Assembly (NCBI GenBank): GCA_903884005.1
Contig: CAISDA010000059.1
Coordinates: 56,681-120,680 of the forward strand
Length of the DNA: 64,000 bases
Source of the DNA: an uncultured Ignavibacteriota bacterium
Lineage (GTDB): Bacteria > Bacteroidota > Ignavibacteria > UBA10030 > UBA8401
Direction: 5' to 3'
Shown here: piece by piece, positions 56,629 to 64,000 of the stretch
Position numbering within the stretch: the first letter of the stretch is position 1
Layout of the letters: every line of letters starts with the position of its first letter
Program-made: the position numbers and the translations under genes
Notes under the pieces: generated by a model
Database searches by the model: none
The model's input: the letters and a program-made list of their open reading frames with translations, nothing else
What the model was told of the DNA's origin: nothing

Positions 56629-57048
56629 TTATCGGAAATACCAATAACTGAACACAGTGCGGAACGTGAGCGTGTCTTTTTTCGGAGGTTCCATCGTATA
56701 GTCGAGCAGATAATCGCTCGTGACGTAGACGGTGATTTCTTTATTGAATGTTTTCGACGATGTCTGGGTGATCGTATTGCCCGAGACCTGAACATAAGAA
56801 ACAAACACAGCTGTTTTGAAAATGGCGGAATTCGGTATTGTATCGATCCGTGAATAATTATTGTAATCGTCCACATCATTGAATGTGATCGAGGTTGTTT
56901 CGCCGGTTTCGGGGCCGAGGTGATCGGAAGGAGTCAATTCGCTGATGCGGTCGGCGGTAATGAACGTATCCACACGTTCGTGAAAAAGCCGAAGGATGAT
57001 GAACCCAGCAGACAAAAATATCGTATATGATTGAGTATTGTATTTCAC
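56629..57048 (-). CDS. Small anchored protein, first gene of the pseudopilin-like set
   Basis: A 139-residue protein starting at GTG with a short hydrophobic N-terminus (SYTIFLSAGFIILRLF) and a body with DVDDYNNYSRIDTIPNSAIFKTAVFVSYVQVSG and KEITVYVTSDYL, as in minor pilin-like proteins of this phylum. No clear ribosome-binding site precedes the GTG, so the start is uncertain. Function unknown. Confidence 0.5.
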   Translation of the reverse strand: MKYNTQSYTIFLSAGFIILRLFHERVDTFITADRISELTPSDHLGPETGETTSITFNDVDDYNNYSRIDTIPNSAIFKTAVFVSYVQVSGNTITQTSSKTFNKEITVYVTSDYLLDYTMEPPKKDTLTFRTVFSYWYFR

Positions 57049-57161
57049 GATTAATTGGTGTTAGTTATAAGAAATGAAATTCACAACTCCATTCGCCGCG
57101 CACCCTCTGTTGTGTGCAATGGATAAGTTGTCACATAATGTACAAAACATATAGACTATCG

Positions 57162-58058
57162 ATGAAAACACGTTCCCTCGTTGTTACCGTCTGCGCAGTG
57201 GTTATTCTTGCCGCCGTTGCTTTCCTCGTCAATTCCCGGTATTGTTCCCGGCACAGTGTGCAGGAGGATGCGTCTGCACAATCCTACACGGGCGGCATCG
57301 ATGCCTGGCACGCCGGGCGCATCGACAGATTGAAAAAAGAGCGCGGGTGGCTGAGCCTCGTCGCACTCGACTGGCTGAAGGAAGGCACGAATACAGAAGC
57401 GTCTCTTGGAACGGTCACGGTGAAGAACGGAACAATCTCCGGAGCTATCGATCCTGCAGTTCACGCAACACTGAACGGAAAAATATTTACTGCCGGAATA
57501 GTGAAGACCGACGGTGACAAATTTGGTCCCGATACACTCGTCGTCGGCACGCGCGCCCATATCGTACTCAAACGGGGAGAGCGGTATGCCCTGCGCATCT
57601 ATGATGCCGACGCGCCGGCGCGGAAGCAGTTTGCCGGCATCGATCGTTTTCCGGTGTCGAGCCGGTGGAGGGTCGAAGCACGGTGGGAACAGTATGCGCA
57701 GCCCAAAAAACTGAGCATCGAAACGGTCATTCCCGGTTTTTATGACAAGGCCGAAGCAACGGGTGCAGCCGTGTTTACGGTCGATGGAAAAGAGTACCGG
57801 CTCGAGCCGACCGTTGAAAATGGCGGACAGGAGTATTTTTATGTCTTCGGCGATAACACAAACGGAGCTGAAACCTATGGCGCCGGGCGCTTCGTCTACG
57901 GCGGCCCTCCGAAGGACGGAATGATCGTCATCGATTTCAATAAGGCATACAATCCGCCGTGCGCATTTTCAGAGTTTGCGACATGTCCTCTGCCTTTGCC
58001 CGAGAACCGGCTGCCGGTTCGCATTGATGCCGGAGAAAAAAAATACGGACATCATTGA
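57162..58058 (+). CDS. DUF1684-domain protein, membrane-anchored or exported
   Basis: A 298-residue protein. N-terminal hydrophobic segment (SLVVTVCAVVILAAVAFLV), then the DUF1684 signature: WHAGRIDRLKKERGWLSLVALDWLKEG near the start and FNKAYNPPCAFSEFATCPLPLPENRLPVRIDAGEK at the end. The family's biochemical role is not established. The start at 57162 gives the signal; the ORF's earlier ATG codons add unrelated residues. It is just upstream of the GH31 gene and may be co-transcribed. Confidence 0.8.
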   Translation: MKTRSLVVTVCAVVILAAVAFLVNSRYCSRHSVQEDASAQSYTGGIDAWHAGRIDRLKKERGWLSLVALDWLKEGTNTEASLGTVTVKNGTISGAIDPAVHATLNGKIFTAGIVKTDGDKFGPDTLVVGTRAHIVLKRGERYALRIYDADAPARKQFAGIDRFPVSSRWRVEARWEQYAQPKKLSIETVIPGFYDKAEATGAAVFTVDGKEYRLEPTVENGGQEYFYVFGDNTNGAETYGAGRFVYGGPPKDGMIVIDFNKAYNPPCAFSEFATCPLPLPENRLPVRIDAGEKKYGHH

Positions 58059-58147
58059 TGCACGCACTCGTCCCCCTCGCTGAAGGAACACGGTTCCATC
58101 AGCCTATCGCAGTGGGCAAGCCATTGAAAAGCCGGCGGAACGTTCCC

Positions 58148-60604
58148 ATGAAATCATCGCTTCTGCTGTACCTCGTCGTTGGCGTTCTATCCGCACACGC
58201 TCAAACATATCTCGGCATATATTCGGGACGCACGTACGAAAACGGTGTGGTGACAGTGCAGGCGGACACGTCCGCTGTCCGGTTTCGGTTTTATACACCG
58301 GACATTCTCCGCATCGATGTGCTGCCCTCGCCCCATTCCGTCGCTGATTCATCCTTTGTCGTCGTTCAGAGTCCGGACGCCCGTGTGCCCATCTCGTTCC
58401 AGGAGACGGATTCACTGCTGACGATCATTGCGTCGCGCATGCGCATCCATTGCCGAAAATATCCGCTCCGTTTATCAATTACCGACAGTGCGGGCCGTGT
58501 GCTGCTTGCCGAACCGACCGGCGGGGGAATGTCGTCGAACCGGGAGATGCGGAGCCTGCGGTTTCTCCTGCACGACAATGATCATTTTTACGGTACCGGA
58601 GAGCGCGGCACCAGCCTCGATAAACGCGGGCAGCAGTTCGCGAGTTACAACACGCAAGTGCCGGGATATTCCACGCCGCTGGCGACGATGAATCTCAACG
58701 TGCCGCTGCTCACCACGACCAACGGCTATGCACTCTTCATCGACAACATATTCAGGGGACAGTTCGATCTCGGAGCGTCGAACCCGCAGATCTTCTCGTA
58801 TAATGCAGGCGGAGGAGAATTGTCGTGGTATCTCATTGCTGCGCCGACCATACCCGAGCAACTTGAAAAATACACATGGCTCACAGGCAGACAGCCCCTG
58901 CCGCCGCGGTGGGTGTTCGGTTTCATTCAATCGAAGAATCGGTATGAAAACGAACAGGAAGCTCAAGCGATGGTCGGGACGATGCGCGAAAAGCAGATAC
59001 CCTGCGACGCCATCGTGCTCGACTTGAAATGGTTCGATGCGATGGGTGACGTAGCATGGAACGAATCGGCATGGCCGCATCACGAACACATGATCGCCGA
59101 TTTCCTTTCGCACGGAATGAAGACCATCCTCATCACAGAACCGTACATCGTACAGCCGTCCATTAATTTTTCAGAGGCGGATGCGAACGGCTATCTCGCA
59201 AAAGACTCTGCCGGCCATCCATTCCTGCTCGATTCATGGTGGTCATGCGGGGGACGCTGCAGCGCGTCGCTGCTCGACATTACGAATCCTGCGGCGCGGC
59301 AATGGTGGTGGAAAAAACACGTCCCGGCGTTCGGCGCCCATACGGCAGGCATCTGGACCGATCTCGGGGAGCCCGAGCGCCATCCCGAGGGCATGAACCA
59401 TTCTCTGGGCAGCGCTGAACACGTTCACAACATCTATAACCTGCTCTGGGCAAAGACGATATTCGACGGATTCACCCGTATGCATCCGGACGAACGTGTT
59501 GTGAACATGACGCGGTCAGGGTTCGCCGGCATACAGCGGTACGGCGTGCTGCCGTGGTCAGGCGATGTGGCGCGCAGCTTCGGCGGTCTTCGCGTGCAGA
59601 TGCCGATGTTGTTGAATATGGGAATGTCCGGCCTCGCATATCACAATTCCGACATTGGCGGATATTCACGCATGCCGACAACTCCGGAACTCTACATCCG
59701 ATGGATGCAGTATGGCGCGTTCTGTCCGATCGCGCGCGCGCATGGCGCGGGCGAAGCAGTGCATGGAGCCCCAACCGAGCCGTGGCAGTTCGGCCCCGAG
59801 GCTGAAACAATTTGCAGGGACTATCTCCGCCTCCGCTACCGCCTGCTTCCCTATATCTATACGATGGCGCACCGAAATTACGAATCAGGACTGCCGCTTG
59901 CGCGTCCGCTCTTCTGGCTCGATCCGGGCGACACGACGCTGGCGAACGAAAGCTCCTCGTACATGTGGGGAGATGCATTTCTTGTCTCTCCCGTCGTCTC
60001 AGCAGGACAGCGAGTGCAGGAGGTGCGCCTCCCGCGCGGAACATGGATCAATTATTGGACAGGGGATGTGGTCAAGGGAGGAAGAACCGTTTCCGTTGCC
60101 GCCCCGTTGGAACGACTGCCGATGTTCGTGAAAGCGGGAAGCATCATACCCATGGCTGCGCCGATGAACTATTCCGATGAACACCCACTCGATACGCTCA
60201 CGCTTCGGATCTATCCATTCGACAGCGGACAGACATCCTATACGCTGTATGACGATGACGGACGCACGCGTGAGTACCAAGAGGGCCGGTATTCCTCGAC
60301 GACAATCACTCAGCACACATCACTGTCACCGAACGGACGCGTGCTCACGCTGACTGTCGGACATGCTATCGGAGAGTACACGGGAAAACCGGCAAAGCGT
60401 GTCTATGTACTGGATGTTCGAGGCGTGCACGAGAGGCCTGCAGCACTGCACTGCAACAATGTTCCCCTCACCCTGCGCAGCAAATCCGAATTCCACACCA
60501 TGAAGGGCGACGGATACTATTTTGATGCTGCAGAGAACGCGTTGTTCGCATCCGTACTTTGTCAATCCGACAGCTCTTATACAATAGAAGCGGTTCTTCA
60601 ATAG
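58148..60604 (+). CDS. Secreted glycoside hydrolase family 31 enzyme
   Basis: An 818-residue alpha-glycosidase. Signal peptide MKSSLLLYLVVGVLSAHAQ sets the start at 58148. After an N-terminal beta domain (FYGTGERGTSLDKRGQQFASYN) the TIM barrel carries the nucleophile Asp in GIWTDLGEPERHPEGM, the acid/base Asp in LPWSGDVARSFGGLRVQ, and conserved RVVNMTRSGFAGIQRYGV. C-terminal beta domains follow (LPRGTWINYWTGDVVKGGRTV, YTLYDDDGRTREY). Alpha-glucosidase or alpha-xylosidase activity are both possible. It is likely periplasmic; no T9SS domain is seen. Confidence 0.88.
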   Translation: MKSSLLLYLVVGVLSAHAQTYLGIYSGRTYENGVVTVQADTSAVRFRFYTPDILRIDVLPSPHSVADSSFVVVQSPDARVPISFQETDSLLTIIASRMRIHCRKYPLRLSITDSAGRVLLAEPTGGGMSSNREMRSLRFLLHDNDHFYGTGERGTSLDKRGQQFASYNTQVPGYSTPLATMNLNVPLLTTTNGYALFIDNIFRGQFDLGASNPQIFSYNAGGGELSWYLIAAPTIPEQLEKYTWLTGRQPLPPRWVFGFIQSKNRYENEQEAQAMVGTMREKQIPCDAIVLDLKWFDAMGDVAWNESAWPHHEHMIADFLSHGMKTILITEPYIVQPSINFSEADANGYLAKDSAGHPFLLDSWWSCGGRCSASLLDITNPAARQWWWKKHVPAFGAHTAGIWTDLGEPERHPEGMNHSLGSAEHVHNIYNLLWAKTIFDGFTRMHPDERVVNMTRSGFAGIQRYGVLPWSGDVARSFGGLRVQMPMLLNMGMSGLAYHNSDIGGYSRMPTTPELYIRWMQYGAFCPIARAHGAGEAVHGAPTEPWQFGPEAETICRDYLRLRYRLLPYIYTMAHRNYESGLPLARPLFWLDPGDTTLANESSSYMWGDAFLVSPVVSAGQRVQEVRLPRGTWINYWTGDVVKGGRTVSVAAPLERLPMFVKAGSIIPMAAPMNYSDEHPLDTLTLRIYPFDSGQTSYTLYDDDGRTREYQEGRYSSTTITQHTSLSPNGRVLTLTVGHAIGEYTGKPAKRVYVLDVRGVHERPAALHCNNVPLTLRSKSEFHTMKGDGYYFDAAENALFASVLCQSDSSYTIEAVLQ

Positions 60605-60647
60605 CGCAGTCAGTGCGCCCGCGTAGAATTATTTTATTGGTGAAGCA

Positions 60648-60718
60648 ATTCGCTGCCGTTGCATTGGTGCGCATGGAGGGCGAGTTCGTAGCTCGCCCGC
60701 TCGAGCGAAGCGGTGCAG
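60648..60718. repeat. Dispersed hairpin repeat, family A, long form (after GH31)
   Basis: A 71-bp near copy of the element at 7458: CGCTGCCGTTGCATTGGTGC, then hairpin GGGCGAG..CTCGCCC, then GAGCGAAGCGGTGCA. It lies in the 278-bp gap after the GH31 gene. Confidence 0.85.
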
Positions 60719-60882
60719 ATTTTTCGGTCTGAGTTTCGATGGCGTGTTTCGGCTTTTGTGTCTATAAGCAGTAGTGGCGATGATGAAAGCGTATGCTCGA
60801 TTTAAACCAATCCGCAGAGAATGTGTCAAAACTTCAGGCAATAAAAACAGTACAATTTTTATGGATAAGGAGCGAAGGTACT

Positions 60883-61437
60883 ATGAAACGAATAGCACTT
60901 GCAGTCGTTGTTCTGGCCTGTGCTCTGGCTGCAGCGGGATGCACCACAGGGCGTTATGCACAGTACGAGAGGCCTCCCCGCATTGTGTCGGACACACTCT
61001 CAACCATGAAGACGCAGGATGTGATCACGCTGTCGAAGGCCGGTGTCAGCGACAGCCTCATCATCACCATGCTGGATGTCTCCGGATCGTGGTTCAACCT
61101 GAAAACACGGGATGTGCTTGACCTCAAAAATGCCGGAGTGAGCGACAAAGTCATCAACGCCATGTTCGCTTCAAGCGCACCGGCAGCGGACACAAGAAAT
61201 CGCGAAGACGGCGCATACGCCTCGATCTATGCGCCATACTATCCTCCGTACTATTGGTATGCAGGATTCTATTCCTACTGGCCATACTGGGAGTATCCAT
61301 CGTTATATTACGGGTTCAACTACTATCATCCGGTGGCCGTTCGCAGGTATACGTATCCCAATCGCATATACAATGGAAGCTACGGAGGCGGTGGGGGCGG
61401 CAGATCGGGTGGAAGGTCGGGCGGACACCGCCGTTGA
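60883..61437 (+). CDS. Lipoprotein with duplicated DVxxLxxAGVSD motif
   Basis: A 184-residue lipoprotein: signal MKRIALAVVVLACALAAAGC (lipid Cys20). Residues ~40-95 hold two copies of a ~34-residue unit, MKTQDVITLSKAGVSDSLIITML and LKTRDVLDLKNAGVSDKVINAMF. The rest is Tyr/Pro-rich (YYPPYYWYAGFYSYWPYWEYP) and ends in a Gly/Arg tail (GGGGGGRSGGRSGGHRR). RBS AGGAGCGAAGG lies upstream. Function unknown; a surface-exposed, self-associating tail is conceivable. Confidence 0.7.
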   Translation: MKRIALAVVVLACALAAAGCTTGRYAQYERPPRIVSDTLSTMKTQDVITLSKAGVSDSLIITMLDVSGSWFNLKTRDVLDLKNAGVSDKVINAMFASSAPAADTRNREDGAYASIYAPYYPPYYWYAGFYSYWPYWEYPSLYYGFNYYHPVAVRRYTYPNRIYNGSYGGGGGGRSGGRSGGHRR

Positions 61438-61521
61438 GGAATCCATGCGGCTTCGCCCTCCAGAGGTGCCGTACATCCTCTGAAATAGCTCGGATCAGTG
61501 ATACAAGCAGTCGCACAAACG

Positions 61522-61547
61522 CCCTGTTGCGCAAACAAACAACAGGG
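61522..61547. terminator. Weak terminator-like hairpin
   Basis: A perfect 8-bp inverted repeat CCCTGTTG - 10 nt - CAACAGGG lies 84 bp after the lipoprotein gene; the nearest T run (GCTTTTTTT) is 14 nt further on, so termination is uncertain. Confidence 0.35.
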
Positions 61548-61607
61548 TGAGTGTGTGGCTGCTTTTTTTATTTTCTATCCGGCATGTGCCTGCAGTGCAA
61601 TAATTAT

Positions 61608-61636
61608 TTGGAATATTACCAATGTTCGGTTATTTT
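61608..61636 (+). promoter_or_regulatory. Candidate promoter of the esterase gene
   Basis: TTGGAA, 17 bp, TATTTT, 54 nt before the ATG. Confidence 0.45.
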
Positions 61637-61690
61637 ATTGTGACGGCAATGCACAGGTGTTCCTTCTCAATAACATAGCGACCGAACCGA

Positions 61691-63418
61691 ATGAACCTTC
61701 GATATCTTTTGTTTTTTGTTTTCATGTTCGCCGTTACTCACGCCGTTGCTCAACCGGCCGGACTTCGCTTTAGCTTGTCATACCGAACAGCGGGAAGCGA
61801 TCGGGCATACGACGGGCGCATGTTCCTTCTGTTGTCGACCGACAGCACTGCCGAACCCCGTTTCCAAATCTCTGAAAGTCCCCAGACGCAATTGCTGTTC
61901 GGTGTCGACGTGGACAGTTTAGTGCCAGGCGCGCAGGCCGTTGTCGATGCGGCGGCATTCGGATTTCCCGTGAGCAGCATTGCCCGGGTTCCGGTTGGAT
62001 GGTATTGGGTGCAGGGACTTCTGCATACATACGAGACATTCAAACGCGCAGACGGGCACACGGTCTCGCTGCCGATGGACAGGGGAGAAGGTCAGCATTG
62101 GAACCAGGCTCCGGGAAATACGTACAGCACTCCGAAAAAACTATGGATCGATCCCGCACGGAATGAAACGATACACATCACGCTCGAGAAAGAAATACCC
62201 CCTATTGCTCCGCCGAAGGATACGAAATATATCAGGCACGTCAGGATCCAGAGCGAGAAGTTGACGAAGTTCTGGGGACGTCCCATGTTCATCGGCGCAA
62301 ATGTTCTACTCCCTGAAGGATTCGACACTCATCCGGATGCGCGCTACCCGCTGATGGTTGAGCATGGGCATTTCCCGTACACCTTTGAAGGCTTCAGCGA
62401 GACGATGCCCGACACGGCGCATATGATCGGCGAGTACAGCACGCGGTTCAAGCTCGACAATTATAATAAGATCGAAGCGGCATCTGAATATGCATTGTAT
62501 CAAGAGTGGACATCTCCCGGATTTCCCCGCGTCGTCGTCATCGAAGTACAGCATGCGAATCCGTATTACGACGATTCGTACGCCGTGAACTCTGCAAACC
62601 TCGGTCCCTATGGCGATGCGATCATGTACGAATTGATCCCGTTCATCGAAAAAAAATATCATTGTCTGGGCACGGGATGGTCCCGCTTCATGTATGGCGG
62701 CTCAACAGGGGGATGGGAAGCGCTTGCCGTCCAGGTTTTTTATCCCGATGAGTTCAACGGCTGCTTCGCTGCGTGTCCGGACCCGCTGGACTTCAGGGCC
62801 TACTGTGTGGTCAACATCTACGAGCACGAGAACGCGTACTTCTACGACAGCAAGTGGAAGAAGACCCCGCGCCCTGCCACACGCAATTATCTGGGAGAAA
62901 CCTTCGCAACGCTCGAAGAGGCAAATCATCTTGAGCTTGTGCTCGGCTCGCACAGCCGTTCGGGCGAGCAGTGGGATATCTGGCAGGCGGTATTCGGTCC
63001 GGTCGGCAACGACGGATATCCGCAACCGATCTGGGATAAGATGACGGGAGTGATCGATCACACTGTGGCGTCGTATTGGCGCGAACACTTCGACCTGTCG
63101 TTCATACTGAAACGCGATTGGACAACACTCGGGCCGAAGCTTGAAGGCAAGATACACATCTACTGCGGCGAGGCGGATGATTATTTCCTGAACGATTCGG
63201 TCTATCTGATCGAGGAGTTCTTAAAAAGCACCACCACTCCCTTCTACGGCGGTGAAGTCGATTACCAGGCTCGTGCCGGACACTGCTGGAACGGCGACCA
63301 TACGCGGCCGAATGCGTTTTCACGGCTGCGCTACCATCAGATGTACATCCCCCGGGCAGTCGAACGCATCTTGAAGACCGCTCCGGCAAGTGCGGATGTG
63401 ACGAGCTGGCGATACTGA
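61691..63418 (+). CDS. Secreted esterase-like alpha/beta hydrolase
   Basis: A 575-residue secreted protein; signal peptide MNLRYLLFFVFMFAVTHAVAQ. An N-terminal domain (residues ~22-200) precedes an alpha/beta-hydrolase of the putative-esterase (CE1/esterase D-like) class: HVRIQSEKLTKFWGRPMFIGANVLLPEGF, the nucleophile Ser in MYGGSTGGWEALA, an acidic residue in IYCGEADDYF and His in AGHCWNGDH. Substrate not predictable; a polysaccharide-linked ester would fit the nearby GH31. No T9SS domain, so periplasmic or released by another route. Confidence 0.75.
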   Translation: MNLRYLLFFVFMFAVTHAVAQPAGLRFSLSYRTAGSDRAYDGRMFLLLSTDSTAEPRFQISESPQTQLLFGVDVDSLVPGAQAVVDAAAFGFPVSSIARVPVGWYWVQGLLHTYETFKRADGHTVSLPMDRGEGQHWNQAPGNTYSTPKKLWIDPARNETIHITLEKEIPPIAPPKDTKYIRHVRIQSEKLTKFWGRPMFIGANVLLPEGFDTHPDARYPLMVEHGHFPYTFEGFSETMPDTAHMIGEYSTRFKLDNYNKIEAASEYALYQEWTSPGFPRVVVIEVQHANPYYDDSYAVNSANLGPYGDAIMYELIPFIEKKYHCLGTGWSRFMYGGSTGGWEALAVQVFYPDEFNGCFAACPDPLDFRAYCVVNIYEHENAYFYDSKWKKTPRPATRNYLGETFATLEEANHLELVLGSHSRSGEQWDIWQAVFGPVGNDGYPQPIWDKMTGVIDHTVASYWREHFDLSFILKRDWTTLGPKLEGKIHIYCGEADDYFLNDSVYLIEEFLKSTTTPFYGGEVDYQARAGHCWNGDHTRPNAFSRLRYHQMYIPRAVERILKTAPASADVTSWRY

Positions 63419-63522
63419 TCCCTTGCGCGTCGTCCGGCTCGAACGTTCGTCGTGAATTGGAGTATTGTTCAGGGACATCTGTCCATGCAGTAGTGTTCCG
63501 ATCGAATCGATGGAAGGCAACC

Positions 63523-63860
63523 GTGTTTACAATATTCCCACTCACATGCCGCGTTCTCCGTCTGGCATCCATCATCGTGATCCCGGCTGCGGCGGCATTC
63601 TGTCAGGGCTTCGACGTGAAAGGCCAGCTCTCATCGTGGGGAACCGCGGCCGACCAGCATGGGGAGTGGAATGGAAATTATGGCATCCGCTATATTCCAC
63701 AATTCAACTACGGATATTCGCCCGATGACCGGAGCCTCATCAATGCCGAAGTGTTAGCGAACGCGTATTATGGGACGGATTTCCATACGGAGACCCATGC
63801 GCTGACACTCTCTAGGGCAATACTTCGCTATACGACGCCGCAGACCGAAACGCAGCTGGT
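63523..63860 (+). pseudogene. Outer-membrane porin-like gene, truncated by an insertion sequence
   Basis: From a GTG with GGAAGG five bases ahead the frame gives a signal peptide (LASIIVIPAAAAFCQ) and the start of a beta-barrel protein (GFDVKGQLSSWGTAA, YIPQFNYGYSPDDRSLINAEVLANAYYG, LSRAILRYTTPQTETQL). After ~113 residues the reading changes to IDDIYKSLSTTIRFPLLAA and stops, where the DNA takes on the look of an insertion-sequence end. Only the first part of a barrel that would need several hundred residues is present, so the gene is broken in this window. Confidence 0.6.
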
Positions 63861-64000
63861 GATTGACGACATTTATAAATCCCTCTCAACGACAATTAGA
63901 TTTCCCCTTTTAGCGGCCTGAAAAACAGTATACTATTTGACTACATCCTTTGAGAGGAGACGCGTCGAATGGTATCAGACAGGAAGATTAAAAAGTTGGG
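63857..64000 (+). mobile_element. Left end of an IS21-like insertion sequence (partial)
   Basis: The porin frame is interrupted at a TG-starting end followed by two related subunits, TTGACGACATTTATAAATCC and TCAACGACAATTAGATTTCC, like the multiple terminal repeats of IS21 elements. A promoter-like stretch, a strong ribosome-binding site (GAGAGGAG) and a new start codon at 63969 follow. The element continues beyond the window, so its right end and target duplication cannot be seen. Confidence 0.45.
63969..64000 (+). CDS. 5' fragment of a probable IS21-type transposase gene (istA-like)
   Basis: Only MVSDRKIKKLG is visible before the window ends. An MV(T/S)D-initial helix-turn-helix start is common in IstA transposases of one IS21 subgroup. 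The GAGAGGAG site lies ~10 bp upstream. Eleven residues cannot prove the family. Confidence 0.35.
   Translation, partial: MVSDRKIKKL

Noticed and set aside
1-64000. CRISPR array, tRNA or rRNA genes
   Set aside because: No regularly spaced direct repeats, no cloverleaf-like segments and no rRNA-like stretches were found in the intergenic regions.

Overview
The window looks like a chromosomal segment of a Gram-negative bacterium of the Bacteroidota/Chlorobiota assemblage, probably the Ignavibacteria-like side. The evidence is: several secreted proteins ending in type IX secretion (T9SS) C-terminal domains with the NFPNPFNP/NYPNPFNP signature; TonB-dependent receptors with an N-terminal carboxypeptidase-regulatory-like domain; two PorV/PorQ-type outer-membrane proteins; and candidate promoters of the ordinary TTGNNN-N17-TATNTT type rather than the TTTG/TANNTTTG type of Bacteroidia. 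The lineage is an inference; there is no rRNA or tRNA gene in the window.

Layout. 1-7440: a co-directional histidine operon segment (hisB-hisH-hisA-hisF-hisI) running into a PfkB-like kinase, an RmlD-like reductase, a lipoprotein with a degenerate exo/endonuclease-phosphatase fold, and serS. 7577-9223 (minus): a PiT phosphate transporter and its DUF47/PhoU-like partner. 9483-17553: Tat-exported dipeptide epimerase, an AT-rich arylsulfotransferase-like T9SS protein, a SUMF1-domain lipoprotein and a GH9-deacetylase fusion. 17604-20164: a scarred accessory patch with a frameshifted and truncated hydrolase pseudogene, a Fic protein with an inverted repeat at its start, and a YkgJ-type cysteine-cluster protein. 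20142-31874: housekeeping (SpoU methyltransferase, gltX, folB-folK-deoxynucleoside kinase, GT9, methyltransferase, nadA, asnS, NatAB-type ABC exporter).

31990-49570 is the most distinctive region. After a T9SS beta-propeller protein on the minus strand come two tandem paralogous three-gene modules, each made of a TonB-dependent receptor, a ~1,200-residue secreted protein with acidic calcium-type loops and a FlgD/T9SS-like C-terminus, and a PorV/PorQ-family outer-membrane protein. The two modules have near-identical promoter layouts: a perfect ATTGTATACAAT palindrome, 4-6 bp, TTGACA, 17-18 bp, a -10 box and then 100-101 nt to the receptor start codon. No SusD-like gene is present. I propose this as a co-regulated surface uptake or assembly system, duplicated in place.

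49843-54707 holds a CheB-CheR-PAS fusion followed by a PAS-histidine kinase-receiver hybrid. 54744-57048 (minus) carries three small N-terminally anchored proteins resembling minor pseudopilins. 57162-63418 holds DUF1684, a GH31 glycosidase, a repeat lipoprotein and a secreted esterase. At the right edge an outer-membrane-protein gene is cut off by what looks like the left end of an IS21-type insertion sequence, whose first gene runs out of the window.

Two families of dispersed intergenic repeats (a GGGCGAGA/TCTCGCCC hairpin family and a GTCATTCTGA...GAAGAATCT family) occupy most of the gaps between operons. All calls are from reading the sequence; no database search was run.
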